A DNA stretch of 64,000 nt, from contig DVKT01000006.1 in assembly GCA_018715885.1 (NCBI GenBank), positions 1 through 64,000 on the forward strand, in the 5' to 3' direction. Within the stretch, counting starts at the first letter, position 1; the number at the start of each line of letters is the position of its first letter. The stretch is from Caccoplasma intestinavium (GTDB lineage: Bacteria; Bacteroidota; Bacteroidia; Bacteroidales; UBA11471). Positions 53,594 through 61,413 of this stretch are shown in pieces. Made by a program: the position numbers and the translations under genes. The notes under the pieces are model-generated. The model was not told the DNA's origin. It was given only the letters and a program-made list of their open reading frames with translations, and did no database searches.

Positions 53594-54388
53594 TTATTTA
53601 CTTTGCTCCGACCAATGTGTAGAAGTTTTTAAATGTCCGATATAATACCTTTCCTCCTCCGACGGATTCCCACTATCGACATACCAGGGCAAATGCCGCA
53701 CAGAATAAGGAAACCCCATACGGAAATAGACATAATCAAAATCGATAAGTTCACCCTTGAAATAAGGTTTGTATACGGCAAATGTCGTATCGATGGGAGC
53801 CAAGAAAACATTCGGCTCCACCTCCTGTTTCCAAAATTGACTTTCCCATGCCCGAACCTTGTCTTTCAGCAGATAACAGTCGGGCAGGTCATCGATACAA
53901 ATAGAGAAGCCTGCTTTCAATGCTTTCGGATATTTTTTCAATAAGGAAACGAACTTCTCCATAAAATCATCGGGACAATCGGGGTGAATTTCCAAATCGG
54001 AATCGGTATAAGCAAAATAAGAATCGGTAAACTGTTTATAAATGCCGGTCTCCCATACCGCAAGATGGCCCACATTCTTATGCAACAAATATACCGTATA
54101 AGGACATTCCCGATAGTAATCGAGCAGAGGCGGGTAACTCGACCAGTTATCGATGATGTATATATTTTTATACCCCCGCACTTCCAAGCTATGAAGAAGT
54201 TTAAGCAACGTTTCCAGTCGATTGAAGTTATTGATGACAATCGGTATCTCTTTATAAGGAATATCACGAACTCCGCAAAAACGCGCTTTCATGCTCAAAT
54301 GGAAATAACGGATAAATTTTTTCCGGGAAAGTTCAAAATCCACTTTTGCCTTCTTGTACTTGCGGATAAGCTTGCGTCTCATAACCAT
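53594..54388 (-). CDS. Glycosyltransferase, GT2-like fold
   Basis: This 264-residue protein starts at ATG 54388 (MVMRRKLIRKYKKAKVD) and looks like a small nucleotide-sugar-dependent glycosyltransferase. It has the Rossmann-like opening YKEIPIVINNFNRLETLLKLLHSL (about residues 46-68, quoted in part), YKNIYIIDNWSSYP and the DxD metal/nucleotide motif AYTDSDLEIHPDC (Asp 129, Asp 131). The C-terminal region WYVDSGNPSEEERYYIGH may be an acceptor-binding part. No signal peptide or membrane segment is evident in the chosen start. It stands alone, so the acceptor is unknown. The start at 54382 is also possible. Confidence 0.8.
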   Translation of the reverse strand: MVMRRKLIRKYKKAKVDFELSRKKFIRYFHLSMKARFCGVRDIPYKEIPIVINNFNRLETLLKLLHSLEVRGYKNIYIIDNWSSYPPLLDYYRECPYTVYLLHKNVGHLAVWETGIYKQFTDSYFAYTDSDLEIHPDCPDDFMEKFVSLLKKYPKALKAGFSICIDDLPDCYLLKDKVRAWESQFWKQEVEPNVFLAPIDTTFAVYKPYFKGELIDFDYVYFRMGFPYSVRHLPWYVDSGNPSEEERYYIGHLKTSTHWSEQSK

Positions 54389-54399
54389 TTTGTTTGTTA

Positions 54400-54407
54400 C
54401 AAAGATA
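54400..54407 (-). promoter_or_regulatory. -7 element just upstream of the glycosyltransferase start
   Basis: On the minus strand this reads TATCTTTG, an exact -7 match, ending only 11 bases before ATG 54388. A transcript starting 5-7 bases after it would have a leader of about 5 bases. This rules out the upstream TTG start at 54484, because the promoter would lie inside that reading. Confidence 0.55.
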
Positions 54408-54460
54408 TATATTAATTTATAAAAAAGGAGGCAACAGATATATATCGAAAAAACTTTTTC

Positions 54461-54468
54461 TACATTTG
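54461..54468 (+). promoter_or_regulatory. Probable -7 element of the rnhB promoter
   Basis: TACATTTG matches TAnnTTTG, 19 bases before the rnhB start in the short gap that separates it from the divergent glycosyltransferase. No TTTG at -33 is seen. Confidence 0.5.
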
Positions 54469-54487
54469 TAAGTAGAAAACGCAATTT

Positions 54488-55090
54488 ATGTTACTCCCCT
54501 ATAAAATAGAAAATCGCATCGAAGCAGGTTGCGACGAAGCCGGTCGTGGCTGCTTGGCCGGCGCCGTATATGCAGCGGCAGTCATATTGCCGCCGACATT
54601 TCAAGACGAACGGCTCAACGACTCAAAACGACTCTCCGAAAAACAGCGTTATGCCTTGCGCCCCGTTATCGAACAGAATGCCATCGCATGGGCCGTAGGT
54701 ATCGTAACACCGGAAGAAATCGACGAAATCAATATTCTGAATGCCTCTTTTCTCGCCATGCATCGCGCCCTCGACGCTTTGAGTACTCGTCCCGAAGCAC
54801 TGCTCATCGACGGAAACCGTTTCGCCCCCTACCACAACATACCTTATTCTTGTGAAATAAAAGGCGACGGACGATTTCTCTCTATCGCCGCAGCTTCGAT
54901 TCTTGCCAAAACATATCGGGACGATTACATGATGAATTTGCACGAAGAGTTCCCTCAGTACCACTGGAACGAAAACAAAGGGTATCCCACCCGCACACAC
55001 CGGGTTGCCATTGCACAATACGGCCCTACGCCTTATCATCGCAAGACATTCAACCTGCTGGGCGCAGAGCAGCACTCTCTCTTCGAATGA
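54488..55090 (+). CDS. rnhB: Ribonuclease HII
   Basis: This enzyme removes ribonucleotides from DNA-RNA hybrids. The 200-residue protein has the catalytic Asp 16 and Glu 17 in AGCDEAGRGCLAGAV, Asp 108 in LLIDGNRF and Asp 145 in ASILAKTYRDDYM. The block LNDSKRLSEKQRYALRPVI is also typical. Complete, and on its own between divergent and convergent neighbours, with a terminator 31 bases after the stop. Confidence 0.97.
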   Translation: MLLPYKIENRIEAGCDEAGRGCLAGAVYAAAVILPPTFQDERLNDSKRLSEKQRYALRPVIEQNAIAWAVGIVTPEEIDEINILNASFLAMHRALDALSTRPEALLIDGNRFAPYHNIPYSCEIKGDGRFLSIAAASILAKTYRDDYMMNLHEEFPQYHWNENKGYPTRTHRVAIAQYGPTPYHRKTFNLLGAEQHSLFE

Positions 55091-55121
55091 CACGATTCAT
55101 AAAAACGCGAGATTTCCAAAT

Positions 55122-55153
55122 AAAAAAGCCAACCTTTCATGGTTGGCTTTTTT
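55122..55153. terminator. Bidirectional terminator between rnhB and the peptide transporter
   Basis: A 13-bp stem AAAAAAGCCAACC / GGTTGGCTTTTTT with a 6-base loop lies between the convergent rnhB (stop at 55090) and the POT gene (stop at 55172). Its A and T ends give a T tract in both directions. Confidence 0.94.
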
Positions 55154-55171
55154 ATTCTAAACTGTCATTCT

Positions 55172-56695
55172 TTATTTGGTAGCAGCTTCGAGTTTCTTCA
55201 TCATAACAAACATAAAGAGTGCCGACAAGAGGCAGAGTACGATAAATACCGACCATACCAACCACAGTGGCAGACCGCCCCACAAGAAACCACCGACCGA
55301 AACAAGAGCATTACCGATAGCCGTCGCTACGAACCAACCTCCCATCATCATACCTTTCAACTTGGGCGGAGCTACTTTTGAGACGAAAGATATACCCATC
55401 GGAGAGAGCAACAACTCTGCAAACGTCAATACAAGATAGGTAGAAATGAGCCAATTTGCCGATACCAAAGTCCCCTCTTCTCCCGACTTGACAGTCTCAG
55501 CTTGCGCATCGGGCGTAAGCAGGCCAAGCGACCCGAAAGCCATAATGGCAAACCCGGCAGCAGCGATCAACATACCGTAAGCAATTTTACGAGGCGCAGA
55601 AGGTTCTTTACCCCGTTTTGCCAATGCTCCGAAAATAGCCATCGAAACAGGTGTCAACGCTACAACATAGAACGGATTGAATTGCTGAAAAATAGGAGCA
55701 GACACGGCAATAGCACCAGACAAGTTAAAATACTTATAAGCCAAAATTGCAATGACACCCAATACAATGGCTCCCGAAATAACCTTAGTCTGCTTCGTAT
55801 CTCCTTGGAAAAGTGAGAAAAGTGCATATACACCGATGATTATCAAGACAAGATTCCATACACTGAAGAACATGCTTTGAAGTCCTTCCGAACTCTTCGC
55901 AGTGAACTCATCAGCAAAATAAGTCAGCGTCAATCCGTTTTGGTGGAATGCCATCCAGAAAAACACTACAACTGCAAATACCAAACAAAGGGCAATAATA
56001 CGTTGTCGGGTTTCAGCCGGAGAAAGATTATCCTCTGCCACTACATCTCCCGCTTTTCGTTGCCCCCCCTCTACATGACGGAATGTCGGACGGAATACAT
56101 AATAAATCGCCATAGAAATAACCAATGCCACACAAGCAACAGCAAACGAGAAATGGTAAGCATCATTTGAAGAGAATCCGAGACTTGTCTCCGCCCATTC
56201 TTTGATTTCCACCGCTGCTGTAGGAGCAAAAAGCGCACCTACATTGATCGCCATATAGAAAATAGAAAATGCGGCATCTCTCTTCGAGGCATATTTGGGA
56301 TCGTCGTAAAGATTCCCTACCATCACCTGTAAGTTCCCTTTGAAAAGACCCGTGCCGATACTGATGAACGCCAATGCCAAAAGCATACAGATCATAGCGA
56401 TCGTATCGCTGCCCAAAGGAAGCGAAAGCAACAAATAACCGGCAAACATGATGGTAATACCGATGGTTACCATCTTTCCGAATCCGAATTTATCGGCCAT
56501 GATACCTCCGATAAGGGGCATAAAATAAACAAGACCGAGGAATGTACTGTAAATCGCACCCGCCACACCGGCATCAAGACCGAAATTAGCGCGCAGGAAA
56601 AGAGCAAATACTGCAATCATCGTGTAGTAGCCAAAGCGTTCGCCCGTGTTGGCAAGCGCTAATGCATACAAACCCTTAGGTTGATTTTTAAACAT
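55172..56695 (-). CDS. Proton-coupled oligopeptide transporter (POT/PTR family)
   Basis: This 507-residue inner-membrane protein imports di- and tripeptides. It has about 12-14 hydrophobic segments and opens MFKNQPKGLYALALANTGERFGYYTMIAVFALFL, the first helix with the family motif (ExxERFxYY). The first Glu of this motif is replaced (NTGERFGYY), the second Glu and Arg are kept. The PTR2 signature region FIGTGLFKGNLQ (as FISIGTGLFKGNLQVMVG) is present. It is the last gene of a minus-strand group that also encodes two peptidases, which fits peptide salvage. It follows sufE by 24 bases. Confidence 0.93.
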   Translation of the reverse strand: MFKNQPKGLYALALANTGERFGYYTMIAVFALFLRANFGLDAGVAGAIYSTFLGLVYFMPLIGGIMADKFGFGKMVTIGITIMFAGYLLLSLPLGSDTIAMICMLLALAFISIGTGLFKGNLQVMVGNLYDDPKYASKRDAAFSIFYMAINVGALFAPTAAVEIKEWAETSLGFSSNDAYHFSFAVACVALVISMAIYYVFRPTFRHVEGGQRKAGDVVAEDNLSPAETRQRIIALCLVFAVVVFFWMAFHQNGLTLTYFADEFTAKSSEGLQSMFFSVWNLVLIIIGVYALFSLFQGDTKQTKVISGAIVLGVIAILAYKYFNLSGAIAVSAPIFQQFNPFYVVALTPVSMAIFGALAKRGKEPSAPRKIAYGMLIAAAGFAIMAFGSLGLLTPDAQAETVKSGEEGTLVSANWLISTYLVLTFAELLLSPMGISFVSKVAPPKLKGMMMGGWFVATAIGNALVSVGGFLWGGLPLWLVWSVFIVLCLLSALFMFVMMKKLEAATK

Positions 56696-56719
56696 GTTCT
56701 TTCTTAGTTTAGGTTTATA

Positions 56720-57157
56720 CTATTTTTTCTGTTCGTCCTCTTGTGCCTTGAACACCATTGCGTAAAGCCGCATCTGCTTCACCATGGCAAGCAAGCCGTT
56801 CGAACGGGTAGGCGACAAATGTTCTGTAAGCCCTATCTGTTCGATGAAATAAAGGTGTGTATCGAGAATCTCCCGCGGAGTATGACCGGATAAAACTTTG
56901 ATCAGCAATGAAACGATTCCTTTCACAATCACGGCATCACTCTCGGCCTGATAAAAAACCTTGCCGTCACGATATTCGGCATGAAGCCATACCCGACTCT
57001 GACAGCCCTCTATAAGGTTGCTTTCGACCTTGAACTGCTCGTCGAGGGGAGACAGGGAATTTCCCAATTCTATCAACAATGCGTATTTATCCATCCAATC
57101 ATCGAAAGCCGAAAACTCGTCGACGACCTCATCTTGTATCTGATCAATAGTCTTCAT
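56720..57157 (-). CDS. sufE: SufE-family cysteine desulfurase activator
   Basis: SufE accepts sulfur from the cysteine desulfurase SufS for iron-sulfur cluster building. The 145-residue protein has the active-site Cys 52 in NLIEGCQSRVWLHAEYRDGKVFY (quoted in part as LIEGCQSRVW) and the following FQAESDAVIVKGIVSLLIKV-type block, and SPTRSNGLLAMVKQMRLYA near the end. The sufS and sufBCD genes are not in the window. It lies between the M28 and POT genes, with gaps of 22-24 bases, so it is co-transcribed with genes of a different purpose. Confidence 0.95.
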   Translation of the reverse strand: MKTIDQIQDEVVDEFSAFDDWMDKYALLIELGNSLSPLDEQFKVESNLIEGCQSRVWLHAEYRDGKVFYQAESDAVIVKGIVSLLIKVLSGHTPREILDTHLYFIEQIGLTEHLSPTRSNGLLAMVKQMRLYAMVFKAQEDEQKK

Positions 57158-57179
57158 TTTTCAAATTCTGTATAATTTC

Positions 57180-58184
57180 TTATTCGTTATATATTACCCA
57201 CAACAACGTCTGGCCCACAGCTTTGAGAGTTCCCTTGTCGATATTTTCAAGAGTATCGTCGAGCGTATGCCACTGAGGTACAAATCCTCCCTGCGACTCA
57301 TCGTAGGCGATAATATCAATACTCGGTACACGACGCCCCACATATACGTGGTCGTCATTGATATATCCACCTCTTTCATCGACAAAATAGTCGCCATACC
57401 CCAAAGACTGAGCGGCTTTCCAAACCTTGTCTACAATACCAGGAGCTTGCTGCATCGAAACGCCTTCTCGAGGAAACCGGCAATTTTTCCCGCCTACCAT
57501 ATCGAGCAAAATACCATAACGCGCCCGATAAGCCGGATTATGAGGTCTACGAGCCCAATACTGAGAACCGAGCGCCCAAGAATCACCCTGCTCGGGACGG
57601 TCGGAAAAATAAGGCCGGCCATAATCTTCTACATCGAAAAATATGATATCTATTCCTATCCGCGGAGACCGGGCATGTATCTGACGTGCCGTTTCGAGCA
57701 AAACGGCTACACCGCTCGCCCCGTCATTTGCCCCGTCGATAGGCAATCGATGATTTTTCTGCTGCGGATCATTATCGGCATAAGGGCGTGTATCCCAATG
57801 GGCAAAGAGCAGTACCCGGTCTTTTTTTTCGGGAGAATAAGATGCAATGATATTACATGCATCGAGCATCGTCCCGTCATAGGCCCTCACCCGAAAATCC
57901 TGTAAAACCACTTGCGCCCCATGTCGACGCAACTCGGTTGCCAGATACTCAGCCGCATTGCGGTGAGCCGGAGTATTGGGTACACGAGGACCAAATGCCA
58001 CTTGACGCTCGACATAAGCAAAAGCCGAGTCGGCATTGAAATCCGGCACATCGACAACATGAGGAGGTGCCTGCGTTTGCGAAGAAGAGGAAGAAGGTTG
58101 GCGACAAGCCGTCGTAAAAAGCATTACAATGAAGCAGCCCAAACAAAGGAGCACAGAAAACAAAGAAAAACGACGTCTCATCAT
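57180..58184 (-). CDS. M28-family peptidase, lipoprotein (glutaminyl-cyclase-like fold)
   Basis: This 334-residue protein starts at ATG 58184 and has a signal peptide with a lipobox FTTAC (Cys 27), so it is anchored in a membrane. It has the M28 zinc ligands: His in LFAHWDTRPYAD, Asp in DGANDGASGVAVLLE, Glu/Asp in FFDVEDYG and His in INDDHVYVG. The fold is shared by aminopeptidases and bacterial glutaminyl cyclases; activity cannot be decided. The upstream TTG at 58205 is rejected because a -7 element (58203-58210) lies over it. It is followed by sufE and the POT transporter, consistent with peptide trimming before import. Confidence 0.88.
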   Translation of the reverse strand: MMRRRFSLFSVLLCLGCFIVMLFTTACRQPSSSSSQTQAPPHVVDVPDFNADSAFAYVERQVAFGPRVPNTPAHRNAAEYLATELRRHGAQVVLQDFRVRAYDGTMLDACNIIASYSPEKKDRVLLFAHWDTRPYADNDPQQKNHRLPIDGANDGASGVAVLLETARQIHARSPRIGIDIIFFDVEDYGRPYFSDRPEQGDSWALGSQYWARRPHNPAYRARYGILLDMVGGKNCRFPREGVSMQQAPGIVDKVWKAAQSLGYGDYFVDERGGYINDDHVYVGRRVPSIDIIAYDESQGGFVPQWHTLDDTLENIDKGTLKAVGQTLLWVIYNE

Positions 58185-58202
58185 GGTATAGGTTTTGACT
58201 TC

Positions 58203-58210
58203 CAAAGATA
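58203..58210 (-). promoter_or_regulatory. -7 element upstream of the M28 gene
   Basis: On the minus strand this reads TATCTTTG. It lies 18 bases before ATG 58184 and may provide an internal promoter for the M28-sufE-POT part of the group. No TTTG at the right -33 distance is seen (the nearest is 12 bases away). Confidence 0.5.
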
Positions 58211-58259
58211 AAAGATTTTCAACAAAAATATCGGCCTATGCAATTTATATTTACACTTT

Positions 58260-60158
58260 TTAAGAGTAATTCTCTGCCGCATTCTGCACGCATCGCATTA
58301 CCCTGAGAAAATTTCCTCCCCATATTTTTTCGAGCATCTCCTCGGTATATCCTTTTCTTAACAAAGCCTTTGTAATATTTATCAGTTCATCGGCCGCCTC
58401 ACAACCGGGAATACCTCCGCCACCATCGAAATCAGAACCGATACCGACATAATCGGCACCCACCAATCGCACAACATGATCGATATGCGCGACAATATCG
58501 GCCATCGAGGGTTTTCTTCCCTTCACCAAAAAATATTCATAGAGACAAATCTGAATCACTCCGCCGCGAGCCGCAAAAGCACGAATCTGATCATCGGTCA
58601 AATTCCTCGGGTGATCGCACAAAGCCCTGCACGAAGAGTGCGTCGAGACAACCGGTACACGGCTCGCCTCCAACACATCATAGAAACTTCTTTCGGAGAC
58701 ATGGGCCAAATCGACCATCATTCCCACCCGGTTCATCTCCCGCACGACTTCGCGGCCGAAATGGCTCAAACCGCCGTGTTCGCCTGTCCCCTTTGCCGAA
58801 TCGCATATATCATTGTCGCCGTTATGGCATAGCGTCATATATACAACTCCCATACGACGGAAACGTGCCACTTGGGAAAGATCGCGACCTATGGCATACC
58901 CGTTCTCGATTCCCATGAAAACAGCTTTCTTCCCGGCTCTTTTCAGGCGACGGACATCGTCGGGAACAAACGCTTGCTGTACACGTTCGGAATAACGAGC
59001 CAACTGCCGGACCAATTCTTCCAGTATCGCGTCGGCTTTTTCCGTTGCCGATTTCAAACTATCTTCATCTCTTTTCCCTTGCGGGAGATAAGCCACCATA
59101 CATGTCGCATCGATGCCTCCGTCTTCCATTTTCGGCAAATCCACTTTCAGACGGGAATCGCGTCGGCCGACATCTATCTTCTCCGGGAAAAACATGGGAG
59201 TATCGCAGTGCGAATCGAGCGACACATATTCCTCGTGAAAAGTTCGGGCCCGTCTATATATGCGCGCCTCATCGACCAAATACTCGAAAAGAGGCAAAGA
59301 CGTTTCGTCTCCTCCGGCCAAAAGCTGCTCGGGATGCCACTGTACGCCATAAACCGGATAATAAGGGCTCTCGACGGCTTCATTCACTCCGTCGGGCGAA
59401 AACGCGACGGCCCGCAACGACGGGGCCACGTCCCGCACAGCCTGATGATGCAATGAATTGACTCCGATATGTACCGTTCCCAACAAACGAGCAAGAAGTG
59501 ATCCCTCCACAAGAGAAACATCATGGGTGGGCTGCCGCTTATCGCTTTCTTGTGAGTGAGGCAATACACCGGCCGGATATTCCGTAGGCAGGTCTTGATA
59601 AAGCGTTCCTCCCAATGCCAAATTAATAAGCTGGTGTCCCCGACAAATACCGAAAACGGGAAGCTGACGACGCAAAGCCATTCGTAAAAGGGAAAATTCC
59701 GTAATATCCCTTTCGGCATCGGTACAATCGGCCAACGGAGAAAGATCCTTTCCCAAAACAGCCGATGAAAAATCACCTCCGCCCGTCAGCAAAAGACCGT
59801 CGATACGGTCGACGATACGTTCCAATACAGCAGAATCGGCACACACGGGCAAAAGCAATGGAGCACCGCCAGCGCGACGTACAGCCTCGACATAAGGATC
59901 GGCAATACAGGTAAGGTTCTCACCGGAACGGTGATTGCTGGTAATACCGATAACCGGAAGACCGGAATATCCGCAACGATTGTCGATTTCGAGAAAAAGA
60001 GCCGACAACGGCGCAGTGAGCCGCTCATCGGAAAAAAGATTTTCCATCATTCCATTTTCATATATCCGATAAGACACGAGGCGACCCGAAAAGGCCGCCT
60101 CGCAGACATACGGAAAGAATACGATACATAAAACGACAAGCCGAATACTACAACGCAT
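58260..60158 (-). CDS. Fusion of class I glutamine amidotransferase (PuuD-like) and M19 membrane dipeptidase
   Basis: This 632-residue protein has a signal peptide (MRCSIRLVVLCIVFFPYVCEA) and two enzymes. Residues about 68-300 are a gamma-glutamyl hydrolase/PuuD-type amidotransferase with Cys 172 (FGICRGHQLIN), His 275 and Glu 277 (GVQWHPEQ). Residues about 312-625 are an M19 renal-type dipeptidase with its metal ligands: His 317 and Asp 319 (SLDSHCDTP), Glu 418 (FMGIENG), His 486 (LAHVSE), His 507 (STHSSCRAL) and Asp 576 (GSDFDGG). The pairing suggests stepwise cleavage of gamma-glutamyl and other dipeptides outside the cytoplasm. It overlaps asd by 11 bases; M28, sufE and POT follow. Confidence 0.9.
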   Translation of the reverse strand: MRCSIRLVVLCIVFFPYVCEAAFSGRLVSYRIYENGMMENLFSDERLTAPLSALFLEIDNRCGYSGLPVIGITSNHRSGENLTCIADPYVEAVRRAGGAPLLLPVCADSAVLERIVDRIDGLLLTGGGDFSSAVLGKDLSPLADCTDAERDITEFSLLRMALRRQLPVFGICRGHQLINLALGGTLYQDLPTEYPAGVLPHSQESDKRQPTHDVSLVEGSLLARLLGTVHIGVNSLHHQAVRDVAPSLRAVAFSPDGVNEAVESPYYPVYGVQWHPEQLLAGGDETSLPLFEYLVDEARIYRRARTFHEEYVSLDSHCDTPMFFPEKIDVGRRDSRLKVDLPKMEDGGIDATCMVAYLPQGKRDEDSLKSATEKADAILEELVRQLARYSERVQQAFVPDDVRRLKRAGKKAVFMGIENGYAIGRDLSQVARFRRMGVVYMTLCHNGDNDICDSAKGTGEHGGLSHFGREVVREMNRVGMMVDLAHVSERSFYDVLEASRVPVVSTHSSCRALCDHPRNLTDDQIRAFAARGGVIQICLYEYFLVKGRKPSMADIVAHIDHVVRLVGADYVGIGSDFDGGGGIPGCEAADELINITKALLRKGYTEEMLEKIWGGNFLRVMRCVQNAAENYS

Positions 60159-61155
60159 TTTCTCGTATCAGATATTCGGCAATCTGCACGGCATTCAAGG
60201 CTGCACCTTTTTTTATTTGGTCACTTACCGCCCAGAAAGTCAACCCATTCGGATTTGAGATATCTTTGCGGATACGTCCCACATACACAGGATCTTTCCC
60301 TGCAATATCGAGAGGCATGGGATAAGTACGGTTGGCCGGTTCGTCCATAAGTACAACCCCGTCGGCTTTGGCAAAAGCCTCACGGGCTTCTTCGACCGAC
60401 ACAGGACGTTCGGTCTCGACCCAAATAGCCTCGGAATGAGCTCGTATCACCGGGACACGCACACACATGGCACTGACCTTTACATCGGAGTGCATGATCT
60501 TACGGGTCTCATTGAACATTTTCATTTCCTCCTTGGTGTAGAGGTTGTCGGTAAACACGTCGACCTGAGGTATCACGTTATAAGCCAACTGATAGTAGAA
60601 CTTCTGTACCGTAGGAGCTTCACCTTTCATCAGCTCTTCATACTGGTGCACAAGCTCGTCCATAGCTGCGGCACCCGCCCCGCTGGCAGCCTGGTAAGTT
60701 GCAACATGTACCGACTTGATATGCGAAAGATTTTCTATGGCCTGCAATGCTACCACCATCTGTATCGTTGTACAATTGGGATTGGCAATCACTCCCCGGG
60801 GGCGCACTTTGGCATCGGGGCCATTGACTTCGGGCACGACCAAAGGCACGTCATCGTCCATACGGAAAGCACTGGAATTATCGATCATCACAGCCCCGAA
60901 TTTGGTAATGGTTTTTTCAAATTCTTTCGACGTACCGGCTCCTGCCGATGTAAAGGCAATATCCACGCCTTTAAAATCATCGTTGTGCTGCAACTCTTTC
61001 ACAACAATATCTTTACCCCGGAAGTTATATGAAGTTCCGGCACTACGAGACGAACCGAACAGCAACAATTCGTCAATCGGGAAATTTCTCTCGGCCAAAA
61101 CCCGCAGGAACTCTTGTCCCACAGCTCCACTGGCTCCGACAATGGCTACATTCAT
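60148..61155 (-). CDS. asd: Aspartate-semialdehyde dehydrogenase
   Basis: This 335-residue enzyme makes aspartate semialdehyde, the branch point for lysine/diaminopimelate, threonine and methionine. It has the Rossmann start MNVAIVGASGAVGQEFLRVL (residues 1-20), the catalytic Cys 128 in VIANPNCTTIQMVVAL and AYNVIPQVDVFTDN. RVPVIRAHSEAIWVET contains the catalytic His. Full length. It has a near-consensus promoter upstream and overlaps the amidotransferase-dipeptidase gene downstream by 11 bases, so the two are translationally linked. Confidence 0.96.
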   Translation of the reverse strand: MNVAIVGASGAVGQEFLRVLAERNFPIDELLLFGSSRSAGTSYNFRGKDIVVKELQHNDDFKGVDIAFTSAGAGTSKEFEKTITKFGAVMIDNSSAFRMDDDVPLVVPEVNGPDAKVRPRGVIANPNCTTIQMVVALQAIENLSHIKSVHVATYQAASGAGAAAMDELVHQYEELMKGEAPTVQKFYYQLAYNVIPQVDVFTDNLYTKEEMKMFNETRKIMHSDVKVSAMCVRVPVIRAHSEAIWVETERPVSVEEAREAFAKADGVVLMDEPANRTYPMPLDIAGKDPVYVGRIRKDISNPNGLTFWAVSDQIKKGAALNAVQIAEYLIRENAL

Positions 61156-61218
61156 TTGTTATCTTATTTTTTATGACTATTCAACAGCTTGAATCTTTCA
61201 GTTGTCGCTTTCAACTGA

Positions 61219-61249
61219 CAAAGATGTTTCGATTTTAAAACTTGGCAAA
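61219..61249 (-). promoter_or_regulatory. Near-consensus promoter of asd
   Basis: On the minus strand TTTG (61249-61246), 19 bases, then CATCTTTG (61226-61219), which differs from TAnnTTTG only at its first base. The asd start is 63 bases further on. The asd-to-POT group may be transcribed from here. Confidence 0.65.
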
Positions 61250-61358
61250 ATTAACGGTTTTCCTTATATTTCATACTCAAACGTCCACTTTTTTATCAAA
61301 AATGGTGCTTTTCTGTACGATTTCAGCCTTTCGAGGCCGATCATATCCTCTTTTTTCT

Positions 61359-61366
61359 TACTTTTG
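61359..61366 (+). promoter_or_regulatory. Probable -7 element of the antiporter gene
   Basis: TACTTTTG matches TAnnTTTG exactly and lies 47 bases before the antiporter start. No TTTG lies at the -33 distance. Confidence 0.5.
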
Positions 61367-61413
61367 TTCATTCATTTTTCAAACCGAAATCGTACCTCAG
61401 AAATTTCAGAATC

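Noticed and set aside
57180..58205. TTG at 58205 as start of the M28 gene
   Set aside because: A -7 promoter element overlaps this codon, and the ATG at 58184 gives a clean lipoprotein signal.
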